64,000 bases of DNA from Teichococcus oryzae (GCF_008386565.1 NZ_VUKA01000001.1:992001-1056000), one strand, 5' to 3'. Numbered from the stretch's first letter, positions 52,295-62,729 are shown. A program made the numbers and translations. The notes: generated by a model not told the origin, from the sequence alone.

Positions 52295-53287
52295 ATGGCA
52301 TTGCTCGAAGTCGAAAACCTGCAAACGCATTTCCGCACCCCGGATGGCGGCGTGAACCGCGCCGTCGATGGCCTGAGCTTCAGCGTCGAGGCGGGCGAGA
52401 CCGTCGCCATCGTGGGGGAGTCCGGCTGCGGCAAGTCGGTCACCTCCATGTCGATCCTGCGGCTGATCCCCGAGCCGCCCGGGCAGCTGGCCGGCTCCAT
52501 CCGGTTCCAGGGCAAGGACCTGCTGAAGCTGACGGAGCGCGAGATGCGCGCTATCCGCGGCAACGAGATCAGCATGATCTTCCAGGAGCCGATGACCTCG
52601 TTGAACCCGGTGCTGTCCATTGGCCAGCAGATCGGCGAGGCGCTGCGGCTGCATCAGGGTCTGTCCAAGCAGCAGGCGGAAGCCAAAGCGGTCGAGATGC
52701 TGACACTCGTCGGCATCCCGGCGCCGGACAAGCGGGTGAAGGAATACCCGCACCAGCTTTCCGGCGGCATGCGGCAGCGCGTCATGATCGCCATCGCGCT
52801 GGCCTGCAACCCGAAGCTGCTGATCGCCGACGAGCCGACCACCGCGCTCGACGTGACGATCCAGGCGCAGATCCTGGACCTGATGCGGGACCTGAAGCAC
52901 CGCGTCGGCGCCGCCATCGTGCTGATCACCCATGACCTCGGCGTGGTGGCCGAGGTCGCGGAGCGGGTGATCGTCATGTATGCCGGCCGCAAGGTCGAGG
53001 AAGCCAATGTGGCTGACCTGTTCCGCAACCCCAGGCATCCCTACACCCAGGGCCTGCTGGGCGCGGTGCCGAAGCTCGGCTCCTCGCTGGAAGGCGAGAC
53101 CGAGCGGCTGGCCGAGATCCCGGGCCTTGTCCCGAGCCTGAAGCAGAAGATCCAGGGCTGCGTGTTCGCCAGTCGCTGCCCCAAGGTGACCGAGCTGTGC
53201 CGCGAGGTGGCGCCAGCCCTGGAGGAGAAGGCCCCGCGCCATGTCGCGGCCTGCCACTATGCGGAGCGGGAGGCTATCGCGGCATGA
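52295..53287 (+). CDS. dppD: Peptide ABC transporter ATPase, DppD type
   Basis: 330 aa. Walker [15 protein letters not shown], signature [15 protein letters not shown], Walker [16 protein letters not shown]-loop [13 protein letters not shown]. The C-terminal oligopeptide domain has the four-Cys motif ([15 protein letters not shown] and ACHYAE) that binds an iron-sulfur cluster in Dpp/Opp ATPases. Four bases after dppC; stop overlaps dppF. Confidence 0.94.
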   Translation: MALLEVENLQTHFRTPDGGVNRAVDGLSFSVEAGETVAIVGESGCGKSVTSMSILRLIPEPPGQLAGSIRFQGKDLLKLTEREMRAIRGNEISMIFQEPMTSLNPVLSIGQQIGEALRLHQGLSKQQAEAKAVEMLTLVGIPAPDKRVKEYPHQLSGGMRQRVMIAIALACNPKLLIADEPTTALDVTIQAQILDLMRDLKHRVGAAIVLITHDLGVVAEVAERVIVMYAGRKVEEANVADLFRNPRHPYTQGLLGAVPKLGSSLEGETERLAEIPGLVPSLKQKIQGCVFASRCPKVTELCREVAPALEEKAPRHVAACHYAEREAIAA

Positions 53288-54339
53288 GCACGAGCATGAC
53301 GGACAGATCCGCCCATCGCGGCCTGCCACCGCTTCTGGAGGTGAACGACCTCAAGAAGCACTTCCCCATCAAGGCCGGCTTCTTCGGCAACACCACCGGC
53401 CATGTTTATGCCGTGGACGGCGTGTCCTTCCACATCGAGAAGGGCGAGACCCTGTCGCTGGTGGGCGAATCCGGCTGCGGAAAGTCCACGGTCGGCAAGG
53501 CCCTGCTGCGGTTGTTCCCGCCGACCGCCGGGCAGGTGGTGCTGGATGGCAAGCGCATCGACGACCTTTCCCAGGGGCAGTTGCGCCCCATCCGCCGCCG
53601 CGTCGGCGTGGTGTTCCAGGACCCATTCAGCAGCCTCAATCCGCGCATGCGGGTCAAGGATCTGCTGGCGGAGCCGATTCGGAACTATGGGCTGGCGAAG
53701 AACGGCGCCGAGCTGGATGAGCGGCTGGCCAAGCTGATGGATCTGGTGCGGCTGCCGCGCGATGCCGTGACGCGCTGGCCGCATGAATTCTCCGGCGGCC
53801 AGCGGCAGCGAATCTGCATCGCCCGCGCTCTGGCCGGCGAGCCCGACCTGATCATCTGCGACGAGGCCGTCTCGGCGCTCGACGTTTCGGTGAAGGCGCA
53901 GATCGTCAACCTGCTGCAGGACCTCCAGACGCAGCTGGGCCTGGCGATGCTGTTCATCAGCCATGACCTCGCCATCGTGGAGCACATGACGCACCGCGTG
54001 GCGGTGATGTATCTCGGCAAGATCGTCGAGATCGCGCCGCGGCGCTCCCTGTTCGGCGCGCCGAAGCATCCCTACACCGAGGCGCTGCTGTCGGCCGTGC
54101 CGGTGCCGGAGCCGGGGGCAAGCCGCCAGCGCATCGTGCTGAAGGGCGATGTGCCAAGCCCGATCAATCCGCCCAAGGGCTGCCGTTTCCACACGCGCTG
54201 CCCCTACGCCTTTGATCGCTGCCGCACGGACGAGCCGGAACTCAAGCAGACCCAGCCAGGTCAATGGGCGGCCTGCCACCTGCATGACCTGCCGGAAGCC
54301 AGCAATCCGCTGGCGCGGAGCCTGCCGGCGGCAGCCTGA
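53284..54339 (+). CDS. dppF: Peptide ABC transporter ATPase, DppF type
   Basis: 351 aa from [13 protein letters not shown] (ATGA overlap with dppD). Walker [16 protein letters not shown], signature [15 protein letters not shown], Walker [16 protein letters not shown]-loop [14 protein letters not shown]-terminal Cys motif: [15 protein letters not shown] and ACHLHD. Together with dppD it powers the two permeases. A terminator follows. Confidence 0.94.
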   Translation: MSTSMTDRSAHRGLPPLLEVNDLKKHFPIKAGFFGNTTGHVYAVDGVSFHIEKGETLSLVGESGCGKSTVGKALLRLFPPTAGQVVLDGKRIDDLSQGQLRPIRRRVGVVFQDPFSSLNPRMRVKDLLAEPIRNYGLAKNGAELDERLAKLMDLVRLPRDAVTRWPHEFSGGQRQRICIARALAGEPDLIICDEAVSALDVSVKAQIVNLLQDLQTQLGLAMLFISHDLAIVEHMTHRVAVMYLGKIVEIAPRRSLFGAPKHPYTEALLSAVPVPEPGASRQRIVLKGDVPSPINPPKGCRFHTRCPYAFDRCRTDEPELKQTQPGQWAACHLHDLPEASNPLARSLPAAA

Positions 54340-54362
54340 GGAAAGGCGCCGCTTCCCGATCT

Positions 54363-54389
54363 GCCCAGGGGAGGAATGCTCCCCTGGGC
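54363..54389 (+). terminator. Intrinsic terminator after the dpp-like operon
   Basis: GCCCAGGGGAG, loop GAATG, CTCCCCTGGGC: perfect 11-bp stem, followed by GCCCTTGTCTTTTC. 23 bases after the dppF stop. Confidence 0.8.
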
Positions 54390-54472
54390 GCCCTTGTCTT
54401 TTCACCGACCGCGGGGATCGCCCGGTTCTGTGACTTTCGCGTCCGAAAACAGGGGGCACTTCAGTCCGTTAC

Positions 54473-54500
54473 TTGCAAATGCCTCTCAATTGCGTAAAAT
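54473..54500 (+). promoter_or_regulatory. Candidate promoter for coxSLM
   Basis: TTGCAA (54473-54478), 16-base spacer, TAAAAT (54495-54500): the best -10 seen in the window, in a locally AT-rich stretch about 108 bases before the coxS ATG. This leaves a leader of about 100 bases. Confidence 0.5.
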
Positions 54501-54607
54501 CTCCTGCATTCCGCCGCTTGACGGCTCCTGCTTGCTTGGATGACGCTTGCTCCTCAAAGGGCGGCCGTTTTCAGCGCGCCGCCTCCTGCGCATGGGGGAG
54601 AGACGGC

Positions 54608-55111
54608 ATGCCGCAAGTCAGCCTGACGGTGAATGGCAAGTCCCACACGGTGGATGTCGAAGGGCGCACCCTGCTGGTCGAAGTGCTGCGTGAAAAGCTG
54701 CGCCTGACCGGCACGCATGTCGGCTGCGATACCAGCCAGTGCGGCGCCTGCGTGGTGCATATCGGTGAGAACAGCGTGAAGTCCTGCACCATCCTGGCGG
54801 TGCAGGCGGACGGGGCGCAGATCACCACGATCGAGGGAATCGCCGCCGCCGACGGCACGCTGCACCCGATGCAGGAAGCCTTCCGGGAATATCACGCGCT
54901 GCAATGCGGCTTCTGCACGCCGGGCATGGTGATGAGCGCCATCGACCTGGTGAAGAAGCATCCTTCCGGCCTGTCCGAGCAGGAGATCCGGGAAGGGCTG
55001 GAAGGCAACATCTGCCGCTGCACCGGCTACCACAACATCGTGAAGGCCATCGCCGCCGCGGCGGATGTGATGAACGGCAAGCGCACTGAGCTGGCGCGCG
55101 CGGCCGAATAA
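54608..55111 (+). CDS. coxS: [2Fe-2S] small subunit of a CO dehydrogenase/xanthine dehydrogenase-type enzyme
   Basis: 167 aa from [10 protein letters not shown]. Plant-type ferredoxin domain: [15 protein letters not shown] with the CX4CX2C cluster and the fourth Cys in [10 protein letters not shown]. The C-terminal [2Fe-2S] domain has [14 protein letters not shown] and [14 protein letters not shown]. It moves electrons from the molybdenum centre to FAD. First gene of an S-L-M operon, the order of form II clusters. Confidence 0.95.
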   Translation: MPQVSLTVNGKSHTVDVEGRTLLVEVLREKLRLTGTHVGCDTSQCGACVVHIGENSVKSCTILAVQADGAQITTIEGIAAADGTLHPMQEAFREYHALQCGFCTPGMVMSAIDLVKKHPSGLSEQEIREGLEGNICRCTGYHNIVKAIAAAADVMNGKRTELARAAE

Positions 55112-55186
55112 GGCCGGAGGCTGACGGACGACCGGCCGGAACAGGCCGGCGCAACAAGCAGAATGTCGCCGGGGAGGCGAGCATCC

Positions 55187-57598
55187 ATGAACGTCACGCT
55201 ACCCTCTGCGGTGTCCTCCGGGGGCATCGGCGCGCGGGTCCGCCGCAAGGAGGATCTTCGCTTCCTGTCCGGGCGCGGCCAGTACACCGATGACCTGGTG
55301 CGACCGAACCAGCTCCATTCCTGGATCCTGCGCAGCCCGCATGCGCATGCCCGCATCAACTCGATCGACACCGCCGCCGCCATGGCCATGCCCGGTGTTG
55401 TCGCCATCTACACGGCGCGCGACATCGAGGCGGCTGGGCTGGGCGGCGTTCCCTGCGGCTGGCAGGTAACGGGCAAGGGCGGCAAGGTGATGGCCGAGCC
55501 CGCGCATCCGGTGCTCGCCAGCGGCAAGGTCCGCCATGTGGGCGATCCGGTCGCCTTTATCGTGGCGGAAACCCGGGCGCAGGCGCGGGACGCGGCGGAA
55601 GCGGTGGAAGTCGGCTATACGTCCTTGCCCGCGCTGCCGGATCTTCGCGCGGCGACGGCGCCGGGCGCTCCGTCGCTGCATGACGAGGCGCCGGACAATA
55701 TCTGCTTCGACTGGGAGATCGGCGACAAGGCGGCGACCGACGCCGCCTTCGCCCGGGCGCACAAGGTGGTCCGGTTCGAGACCACCAACAACCGCCTGGT
55801 GCCCAACGCCATGGAGCCGCGCGCGGCGATCGGCGACTATGATCCGAACAGCGGCGAGCACACGCTGTTCACCACCAGCCAGAACCCGCATGTCATCCGG
55901 CTGCTGATGGGCGCCTTCGTGCTGAAGGTGCCGGAACACAAGCTGCGCGTTGTGGCGCCGGATGTCGGCGGTGGCTTCGGCAGCAAGATCTACCATTACG
56001 CGGAGGAGGCCCTCGTCACCTGGGCCGCGGCGCAGCTGAAGCGCCCGGTGCGCTGGACCTGCGAGCGGAGCGAAAGCTTCCTGTCCGATGCGCATGGCCG
56101 GGACCACGTCACCACGGCCGAGCTGGCGCTCGATTCGGATGGCCGCTTCCTGGGCCTGCGGGTCGAGACGCTGGCCAATATGGGCGCCTATCTCTCCACC
56201 TTCGCGCCGGCCGTGCCGACCTATCTGTCCGCCACGCTGTTGGCCGGGGTCTATACCACGCCGGCGATCCACGGGCAGGTGAAGGCGGTGTTCACCTCCA
56301 CCGTGCCGGTGGATGCCTATCGGGGGGCCGGCCGTCCGGAAACCACCTACCTGCTGGAGCGGCTGGTGGATGTCGCGGCCCGCGAGATGGGCATGGACCG
56401 GCTGGAGATCCGCCGGCGCAATTTCATCCAGCCCGACCAGTTCCCGTACCAGACGCCGGTGGCCCTGCAATATGACAGCGGCGACTACGAGGCGACGCTG
56501 CGGCAGGCGCTGGAGGCGGCGGACTATGCCGGCTTCGAGGCCCGCCGCGCCGAGGCGAAGGGGAGGGGGATGCTGCGCGGTATCGGTGTTTCCACCTATC
56601 TGGAAGCCTGTGGCATCGCGCCTTCCAAGCTGGTGGGCCAGCTCGGCGCCCGGGCGGGGTTGTACGAGGTCGCCAATATCCGCGTGCATCCGACCGGCAG
56701 CGTGACGGTGTTCACCGGCACCCACAGCCATGGCCAGGGCCATGAGACCAGCTTCGCGCAGCTTGTGGCGGAGCAGCTCGGCGTGCCGATCGACATGGTG
56801 GAGATCGTCCATGGCGACACCGGCAAGATCCCGTTCGGCATGGGAACCTATGGCTCGCGCTCCCTCGCGGTGGGCGGCTCCGCCATGGTCCGCGCGATGG
56901 ACAAGATCATTGCCAAGGGCAAGAAGATCGCCGCGCATCTGATGGAAGCCTCGGTGGAGGACATCGAGTTCGCCGATGGCCGCTTCCGCGTCGCCGGCAC
57001 CGACCGCAGCAAAGCCTTCGCCGAGATCAGCATGGCGGCCTATGTCCCGCATGATTACCCGATCGAGGAGCTGGAGCCGGGGCTGGAGGAAACCGCCTTC
57101 TACGACCCCAAGAACTTCACCTATCCGGGCGGTTGCCACATCTGCGAGGTGGAAATCGACCCGGAAACCGGCGGGGTCGAGGTGGTGAAGTTCACCGCCT
57201 GCGACGATGTCGGCCGCGTCATCAATCCGATGATCGTTGAAGGCCAGATCCAGGGCGGCGTCGCCCAGGGCATCGGCCAGGCGCTGATCGAGAACACCGT
57301 TTATGACGGGGAAGGGCAGCTGCTGACCGCCAGCTTCAACGACTATGCCATGCCGCGCGCCGCCACCGTGCCGGACTTCACCGTGCTGACCAGCACCACG
57401 CTGTGCACCCACAATCCGTTGGGGGTGAAGGGCTGCGGGGAGGTCGGCGCCATCGGCTCTCCGCCCGCCGTGATGAATGCCGTGGTGGACGCGCTGCGCG
57501 ACTATGGCGTGCGGCATGTCGAGATGCCCGCGACACCGCTGAAGATCTGGTCCATCATCCATGGGGGCGGCGACGCGCTGCCCCAGGCCGCCGAATAA
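55187..57598 (+). CDS. coxL: Molybdopterin-binding large subunit, form II CoxL-like
   Basis: 803 aa from [10 protein letters not shown] (GGGGAGG upstream). Seen: [20 protein letters not shown] at the N-terminus, [20 protein letters not shown], and the active-site loop [15 protein letters not shown]. Form I (true aerobic CO dehydrogenase) has AYxCSFR with the Cu-binding Cys; this one has AYRGAGR, the form II signature. MoCo-binding [13 protein letters not shown] and the catalytic Glu region [17 protein letters not shown] are intact. Some molybdenum hydroxylase activity is likely; the substrate is unproven. Confidence 0.94.
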   Translation: MNVTLPSAVSSGGIGARVRRKEDLRFLSGRGQYTDDLVRPNQLHSWILRSPHAHARINSIDTAAAMAMPGVVAIYTARDIEAAGLGGVPCGWQVTGKGGKVMAEPAHPVLASGKVRHVGDPVAFIVAETRAQARDAAEAVEVGYTSLPALPDLRAATAPGAPSLHDEAPDNICFDWEIGDKAATDAAFARAHKVVRFETTNNRLVPNAMEPRAAIGDYDPNSGEHTLFTTSQNPHVIRLLMGAFVLKVPEHKLRVVAPDVGGGFGSKIYHYAEEALVTWAAAQLKRPVRWTCERSESFLSDAHGRDHVTTAELALDSDGRFLGLRVETLANMGAYLSTFAPAVPTYLSATLLAGVYTTPAIHGQVKAVFTSTVPVDAYRGAGRPETTYLLERLVDVAAREMGMDRLEIRRRNFIQPDQFPYQTPVALQYDSGDYEATLRQALEAADYAGFEARRAEAKGRGMLRGIGVSTYLEACGIAPSKLVGQLGARAGLYEVANIRVHPTGSVTVFTGTHSHGQGHETSFAQLVAEQLGVPIDMVEIVHGDTGKIPFGMGTYGSRSLAVGGSAMVRAMDKIIAKGKKIAAHLMEASVEDIEFADGRFRVAGTDRSKAFAEISMAAYVPHDYPIEELEPGLEETAFYDPKNFTYPGGCHICEVEIDPETGGVEVVKFTACDDVGRVINPMIVEGQIQGGVAQGIGQALIENTVYDGEGQLLTASFNDYAMPRAATVPDFTVLTSTTLCTHNPLGVKGCGEVGAIGSPPAVMNAVVDALRDYGVRHVEMPATPLKIWSIIHGGGDALPQAAE

Positions 57599-57611
57599 GG
57601 GGAGAGCCGCG

Positions 57612-58406
57612 ATGTACGATTTCCAATACCATAAGCCTGCCACCATCGCGGACGCGGTGAAGCTGCTGGCCGCCGATCCGGAAGCCCGCCCGGTTTCCGG
57701 CGGCATGACTCTGCTGCCGGCCCTGAAGCACCGGCTGAACAAGCCCACCTCGCTGATCGACCTGTCGGGAATCGCCGAGCTGCGCGGTGTGCGGCGCGAA
57801 GGGGATGCCATCGTGATCGGCGGCATGACCACGCATTATGAGGTCGCCACCCATCCGCAGATCCTGGCCGCCATTCCGGCCCTGGCGCGCATGGCAGCCA
57901 CCATCGGCGACACCCAGGTGCGTAACCGCGGCACCATCGGCGGCAGCCTGGCCAACAACGATCCGGCGGCCGACTACCCGGCGGCGGCGCTGGCGCTGCG
58001 GGCCACCATCATCACCGATCGGCGCCGCATCCCGGCCGACGAGTTCTTCCTCGGCATGTTCACCACGGCGCTGGAAGCCGATGAACTGGTCACCGGCATC
58101 TCCTTCCCGATCCCGGAGAAGGCCGGCTATGCCAAGCTGCGCAACCCGGCCAGCCGCTATTCCATGACCGGCGTTTTCGTGGCCAAGGGGCCGCACGGCG
58201 TCGGCGTCGGCGTCAACGGCGCCGGTCCCTGCGCCTTCCGGCAGGCGGAGATGGAGGCGGCGCTGAGCGCGAACTGGTCGGTTGATGCCGTGGCCAATGT
58301 GAAGCAATCGCCGGATGATCTGAACAGCGACATCCATGGCAGCGCCGCCTACCGCGCCAATCTGGTGACGGTGATGGCCAAGCGCGCCGTGGCGGATGCT
58401 GGCTGA
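57612..58406 (+). CDS. coxM: FAD-binding medium subunit, CoxM-like
   Basis: 264 aa from MYDFQYHKPATIADAVK. FAD site: PVSGGMTLLPALKHRLNKP, IGGMTTHYEVATHP and IGDTQVRNRGTIGGSLANND, followed by ADYPAAALALRATII and the C-terminal CO dehydrogenase flavoprotein region (FRQAEMEAALSANW). Takes electrons from the [2Fe-2S] subunit. Starts 13 bases after coxL. No maturation genes follow here; they lie at 2.9-8.7 kb on the opposite strand. Confidence 0.94.
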   Translation: MYDFQYHKPATIADAVKLLAADPEARPVSGGMTLLPALKHRLNKPTSLIDLSGIAELRGVRREGDAIVIGGMTTHYEVATHPQILAAIPALARMAATIGDTQVRNRGTIGGSLANNDPAADYPAAALALRATIITDRRRIPADEFFLGMFTTALEADELVTGISFPIPEKAGYAKLRNPASRYSMTGVFVAKGPHGVGVGVNGAGPCAFRQAEMEAALSANWSVDAVANVKQSPDDLNSDIHGSAAYRANLVTVMAKRAVADAG

Positions 58407-58541
58407 GGCGCCGGAAAAGCCATCATTTCCCCCGTCCTGGCTGCTCTGTTTCGACTAGCAATCAGGGCGCGGGGGTGCGAGGATGAAACATGCCGGCCCT
58501 GCATCCCGTCGGGCCGCGTAAACTTACAGGTTTGAGACGCA

Positions 58542-59327
58542 GTGTTTCCGGATAGTGATTCGCAGGGCGGCAATGAGCCGATCGAGGCCGAGGTCAAGTG
58601 GTACAACGGCCGCAAGGGTTTCGGCTTCGTGCTCGGCCCTGATGGCCAGGACGTGTTCTTTCACGCCTCGGCCCTGACTGAAGCGGGAATCGAGCCGCCT
58701 GAGACCGGCGACAAGCTGGTTTGCGAGATTGGCTCGGACCGGCAAGGCCGCCGCCTGGTGACCCGGATTCATGAGCGCAAGCTCGGCCCGGGCGCGCCTG
58801 CCGGTGGTGACCGCCCGCCGCGCCGCGACTTTGGTGGCGGTGGCTTTGGCGACCGCCCGCCGCGCCGCGACTTCGGTGACCGTCCGCCGCGCCGTGACTT
58901 TGGCGATCGTGGTGGCTTCGGTGGTGGCGGTGGCTTTGGCGATCGTCCCCCGCGCCGCGACTTCGGTGGCGGCGGTGGCTTCGGTGGTGGCGGCTTCGGC
59001 GATCGCCCCCCCCGTCGCGACTTCGGTGGTGGCGGTGGCGGCTTTGGCGCCCCTCGCTCCTTCGGTGACCGCCCGCCGCGCCGCGACTTCGGTGGTGGCC
59101 GCGATGAGGGTGGGCCGACCTATGCCGTGGGCGGCACCGTCAAGTGGTTCGACCAGGTCCGTGGCTTCGGCTTCGTGACGCCGGACGATGGCGGCCAGGA
59201 TGTGTTTCTGCATTCCTCCGTGTTGCAGCGCGCCGGCAAGCAGGACGTGCAGCAGGGCGAGAAGCTGAGCCTTGAGGTTCGTGACGGTCAGCGCGGCCGG
59301 CAGGCCGTGGTGCTGAAGGGCGAATAA
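58542..59327 (+). CDS. Two-cold-shock-domain protein with Gly/Arg repeat linker
   Basis: 261 aa. GTG start at 58542; an in-frame TGA sits nine bases before it. CSD 1 (about 15-78): VKWYNGRKGFGFV (RNP1 KGFGFV) and DVFFHASAL (RNP2). CSD 2 (196-258): GTVKWFDQVRGFGFV and DVFLHSSVL. Between them, residues 88-187 hold six copies of DRPPRRDFG separated by glycine runs. Cold-shock domains bind single-stranded RNA/DNA; the linker looks disordered and RNA-binding. Ends in a strong terminator; single-gene unit. Confidence 0.93.
   Translation: MFPDSDSQGGNEPIEAEVKWYNGRKGFGFVLGPDGQDVFFHASALTEAGIEPPETGDKLVCEIGSDRQGRRLVTRIHERKLGPGAPAGGDRPPRRDFGGGGFGDRPPRRDFGDRPPRRDFGDRGGFGGGGGFGDRPPRRDFGGGGGFGGGGFGDRPPRRDFGGGGGGFGAPRSFGDRPPRRDFGGGRDEGGPTYAVGGTVKWFDQVRGFGFVTPDDGGQDVFLHSSVLQRAGKQDVQQGEKLSLEVRDGQRGRQAVVLKGE
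58803..59102 (+). repeat. Coding repeat array encoding DRPPRRDFG/poly-Gly units
   Basis: About 300 bases with six copies of a nonapeptide unit and spacers of Gly/Phe. Codons of the copies vary (CGCCGC and CGTCGC for RR; GGTGGC and GGTGGT for GG), pointing to an old expansion kept by selection on protein sequence. Confidence 0.9.
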
Positions 59328-59365
59328 CGGACCCGCCCGCCGGCGAGACTTCTGGTGGGCAGCAT

Positions 59366-59396
59366 GCCCCGGCACCGCGAGGCGCCGGGGCTTTTT
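59366..59396 (+). terminator. Intrinsic terminator after the cold-shock gene
   Basis: GCCCCGGC pairs with GCCGGGGC and is followed by TTTTT; 38 bases after the stop. Textbook form. Confidence 0.85.
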
Positions 59397-59474
59397 GTTA
59401 GCCGGATCTTCATCCCTTTGCCGCAAAGTGCTGGCACAGACCGGGCAGCATTCCGGCAGAAGGGGAAGAATTCC

Positions 59475-60149
59475 ATGCTATCCCAGTTCGCACCCGGCAC
59501 CATGTCCTCTGGCCATGCCCAAGCTGGGGCGGCCCGCCTCACGGAGGCGGTCAGCCAATGTGGCCGGCTGCGCGAAGCGGCCCGGCTGTCCGATCTGGCC
59601 GCCGGGCTGTTGAGCCAGGCCATGGAGCGGCTGGAAGAGCACGATACCCTGCCGCGGACCAGCCACCCCGCCCGTGCCCGTCATGCCATGGCGGAGGCGC
59701 TAGCCCTTTGGCGGGCCGCCTGGGCCCTGTGTTCCACCCAACTCACGGACCGGCCGGGCCTGTCGGGCGTGCTGCATTCCCTGGATCAGGCCGGGGCCGC
59801 CCTCGCCGGCGGCGAAGCCGGGATGATCCCGCGCCTTGCGGTGGCGGCCGGCGCGCTGCGCCGCCTCGGCGAGTCGCTGCGCGGCCAGCTGGCCCTGGCA
59901 CAGGGGGCGATCGACCGGATCGGCCATTTGCCCGCCTCCCTGTCGGCCGCCGATCTGGAACATGAAGCCGGCCGGCTGCGCGCGCTGCAATTGCGGCAAA
60001 GCCTGGATGGACAGGCCCTGGGCCTCGCCCGCCTGCTGCCGGATTGCCTGCGGGATATCCCGGCCGTGACAGATTGCGACAGGCCGGCCGGTGCCCCGGA
60101 ATGGACGCTGCCGGCCTGCGGAACGCGGCTTGGCGCGGCGTCCTGCTGA
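59475..60149 (+). CDS. Hypothetical helical protein (224 aa)
   Basis: Not recognised. Starts MLSQFAPGTMSSGHAQ after GAAGGGG. Almost entirely helical with many Ala and Leu (AARLSDLAAGLLSQAMERL; MAEALALWRAAWALCST; LAVAAGALRRLGESLRGQ), no membrane segment, no signal peptide. It contains several Cys (QCGR, ALCST, PDCL, TDCD, PACG, ASC) spread along the chain. No obvious partner. Confidence 0.6.
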   Translation: MLSQFAPGTMSSGHAQAGAARLTEAVSQCGRLREAARLSDLAAGLLSQAMERLEEHDTLPRTSHPARARHAMAEALALWRAAWALCSTQLTDRPGLSGVLHSLDQAGAALAGGEAGMIPRLAVAAGALRRLGESLRGQLALAQGAIDRIGHLPASLSAADLEHEAGRLRALQLRQSLDGQALGLARLLPDCLRDIPAVTDCDRPAGAPEWTLPACGTRLGAASC

Positions 60150-60271
60150 CAGGCGGCAGGTCGCCGGGCTGAGGAAGGCGGATCGGGCGGCGCGACATGC
60201 GCAACCCGGTTGCGGCGTGTTGACGGGTGCGGCCAAGCTGGAATCCTTGCTTGACCTGAGAGGAAACCTTG

Positions 60272-61261
60272 ATGATGCGCCGACCGCTGCTTGCCCTGGC
60301 ACTGGCTGGATTGCTGTCGCCCTTGTCCGCCCTTGCGCAGGACGCTTCCTGGCCCAACCGTCCCATCACGCTGATGGGCGGTTTCCCCAACGGTTCTGGC
60401 GTGGACATTTACGCCCGCAAGCTGGCGGAGCCCCTGTCGAGGGTGCTGGGCGTGCCGGTGGTGGTGGATAACCGCAGCGGCGCCGGCGGCAACATCGCCA
60501 GCGACTTCGTGGCCAAGGCGCGGCCGGATGGCTACACTTTCCTGTTCGGCACGGCCGGCACCCATGCCATCAACGCGACGCTGTACCGGAACCTGCCCTT
60601 CGACCCGGTGAAGGACAGCACGGCCATCACCCATCTTGGGGATGTGCCGAACGTGATGACGGTCAGTCCCGAGAAGCGGCCGCAGTTCAACAGTTGCGCC
60701 GCCGTGGTCGCGGCCGCGAAGGCGGCGCCGGGCAGGCTGAACTATGCTTCCACCGGCAATGGCGCCTCCACCCATCTGGCCGGGGCGCAGTTCATCCAGG
60801 TGGCGGGCCTCGACATGGTGCATGTGCCGTTTCGCGGCCAGCCCGGGGCGCAGACGGCCTTGCTCGCGGGCGATGTGGACGTGTTCTTCAACCAGTCCGG
60901 CCCTGCCATCGGCTATATCCAGCAGGGGCAGGTGAAGGGCCTGGCCGTGACCACGGCGCAGCGCCTGCCGGCCTTGCCGGATGTTCCAACCGTGGCCGAG
61001 GCCTGCGGTCTTCCCGGCTTCGACAGTTCCACCTGGTACGGCATCTTCGCGCCGCCGGGATTGCCGGAAGCGATCCAAACGCGCATGAACGCCGAGATCC
61101 AGCGCATCATCACCGCGCCGGATTTCCGCAAGTGGCTGATCGAAACCCAGGGCATCACGCCCAGCACCATCCGCACGCCGGAGGAATTCCGCGCCGTGCA
61201 GATCCGCGACATCGAGCGGTGGGGCGAGGTGGTGCGCAAATCCGGCGCCCAGGTGGACTGA
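60272..61261 (+). CDS. Bug-type (TctC) periplasmic binding protein
   Basis: 329 aa from MMRRPLLALALAG (GAGAGGA seven bases upstream); signal peptide ends SALAQ. Bug landmarks: WPNRPITLMGGFPNGSGVDI, VVVDNRSGAGGNIASDFVAK, LNYASTGNGASTHLAGAQF, VHVPFRGQPGAQTALLAGDV and the C-terminal EEFRAVQIRDIERWGEVV. These bind carboxylates or related small molecules. The TctA/TctB membrane genes are missing, as in most Bug orphans. Confidence 0.92.
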   Translation: MMRRPLLALALAGLLSPLSALAQDASWPNRPITLMGGFPNGSGVDIYARKLAEPLSRVLGVPVVVDNRSGAGGNIASDFVAKARPDGYTFLFGTAGTHAINATLYRNLPFDPVKDSTAITHLGDVPNVMTVSPEKRPQFNSCAAVVAAAKAAPGRLNYASTGNGASTHLAGAQFIQVAGLDMVHVPFRGQPGAQTALLAGDVDVFFNQSGPAIGYIQQGQVKGLAVTTAQRLPALPDVPTVAEACGLPGFDSSTWYGIFAPPGLPEAIQTRMNAEIQRIITAPDFRKWLIETQGITPSTIRTPEEFRAVQIRDIERWGEVVRKSGAQVD

Positions 61262-61282
61262 GCGCCAGGTCCGAAGGGGGCC

Positions 61283-62032
61283 TCAGCCCCGGCCGATGAA
61301 CGGCATCTTGGTGGCCATGACCGTCATGAACTGCACATTGGCATCCAGGGGAAGGGATGCCATGTGCAGCACGGCCTCGCCCACATGCCGTGCATCCATG
61401 CGGGGCTCCACCATGGTGGTTCCGTTGGCCTGGGGCACGCCGCCGGTCATGCGCTCCGTCATCTCGGTGGCGGCGTTGCCGATGTCGATCTGGCCGCAGC
61501 AGATGTCCCATTTCCGGCCATCCAGGCTGATCGACTTGGTCAGGCCGGTGATGGCGTGCTTGGTCGCCGTGTAGGGCGCGGAGCCCGGCCGGGGAGCATG
61601 CGCGCTGATCGAGCCGTTGTTGATGATGCGGCCGCCCTGCGGCGATTGCTGCTTCATCATCCGGAATGCCTCGCGGGCGCACAGGAAGGCGCCGTGGAGA
61701 TTGGCGGCAACCACGCCATACCAGTCCTCCAGGCTGGTTTCGCCGATATCCACGGATGGGCTGCCACGCCCGGCATTGTTGAACAGCATGTCGCAGCGGC
61801 CCCATTTCTGGGCCACCGCGGCGAACAGGGCGGCGACCGAATCCGCGTCGCCCACATCGGTCGGCACCGCCAGACAACGCGCGCCGGCTTCGCCCGCGGC
61901 ATCGATGGTCCCTTGCAGCGCGTCGGCGCGGCGCCCGGCCAATGCCACGCTCCAGCCAGCGCCCAGCAGCGCCAGGGCGGCGGCGCGGCCCACGCCGCTG
62001 CCGGCGCCGGTCACCACTGCGATCTTGCTCAT
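61283..62032 (-). CDS. Short-chain dehydrogenase/reductase
   Basis: 249 aa from [11 protein letters not shown] at 62032 (the longer frame is unsupported). Cofactor motif [19 protein letters not shown] motif in [10 protein letters not shown], catalytic Ser in [18 protein letters not shown] with Tyr/Lys. AGRRADALQ suggests NADP preference. The C-terminal half is unusual in reading [18 protein letters not shown]. Convergent with the Bug-type gene; a shared pathway is possible but not shown. Confidence 0.92.
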   Translation of the reverse strand: MSKIAVVTGAGSGVGRAAALALLGAGWSVALAGRRADALQGTIDAAGEAGARCLAVPTDVGDADSVAALFAAVAQKWGRCDMLFNNAGRGSPSVDIGETSLEDWYGVVAANLHGAFLCAREAFRMMKQQSPQGGRIINNGSISAHAPRPGSAPYTATKHAITGLTKSISLDGRKWDICCGQIDIGNAATEMTERMTGGVPQANGTTMVEPRMDARHVGEAVLHMASLPLDANVQFMTVMATKMPFIGRG

Positions 62033-62126
62033 ATGACGTCCTCCTCGGGTGTCTTGGGGCGACAAGGTGCGGCCCGGTGCGCTACAGCGCAAGCGCCCGC
62101 CTGCCACTTCGCGAGGGAGGAAACCC

Positions 62127-62729
62127 ATGCCCCGCCCATTCCGCCTGGCCCTGTTTGTTCTGGGCCTCGGCGCCCTGTCGCCCCAGGCTGGGCAGGCCCA
62201 GGCATCGCCCCAGAACCTGCGCCCGACGCGGGATGTCAGGATCACCTACGAGGTGCAGGCGGAAGGGCAGGGAACGCGCCGGATCCCGGTGGCGTGGCAG
62301 GCCGCCACGCAGCGGGCGCGGGCGGAGCCGGACGGCGTGCCGGGCTGGCTTCTGCTCGATCTGCCGCGGAACAGCGCGCAGATGGTGCTGGAAGCCCAGA
62401 GCATGGTGGTGCAGCTGCCGGCCGGGGACCTGTCACCGCTGCTGGGCGGCGTTCCACCTGGCACCAAGCTTTCCGCTGCCGGCAGCGCCACGGTGGCGGG
62501 ACATCGCTGCACCAATTGGCGCGTCGTGCGTCCTGACACGGAAGGCACGGTTTGCCTGACCGCGGACGGGGTCATGCTGCGGGCCGCCGGGCAGCATCGC
62601 GGCCGCAGCGGACGGATCGAGGCCAAGGCCGTCAGCTACGGCCCGCAGGATGCCTCCCGCTTCGCCATCCCGCCCGGATTCACCCCAGTGACCCTGCCGC
62701 CCGCCTTGCTGCAGGGCCTGATGCGGTAG
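62127..62729 (+). CDS. Secreted hypothetical protein (200 aa)
   Basis: Not recognised. Signal peptide [20 protein letters not shown]...AGQAQA, start after GGGAGG. The mature part looks like an all-beta lipid- or ligand-binding fold ([62 protein letters not shown]), with a pair of Cys that could form a disulfide ([14 protein letters not shown]). Some DUF4412-like proteins share this layout, but the match is weak. Convergent with the GH8 gene. Confidence 0.65.
   Translation: MPRPFRLALFVLGLGALSPQAGQAQASPQNLRPTRDVRITYEVQAEGQGTRRIPVAWQAATQRARAEPDGVPGWLLLDLPRNSAQMVLEAQSMVVQLPAGDLSPLLGGVPPGTKLSAAGSATVAGHRCTNWRVVRPDTEGTVCLTADGVMLRAAGQHRGRSGRIEAKAVSYGPQDASRFAIPPGFTPVTLPPALLQGLMR

Noticed and set aside
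55199-57832. Minus-strand open frame of 877 codons
   Set aside because: Antisense shadow of coxL and coxM; no recognisable motif.
58524-59426. Minus-strand open frame with repeated Thr/Ala/Glu units that resembles a repeat protein
   Set aside because: It is the reverse reading of the Gly/Arg repeat array of the cold-shock gene.
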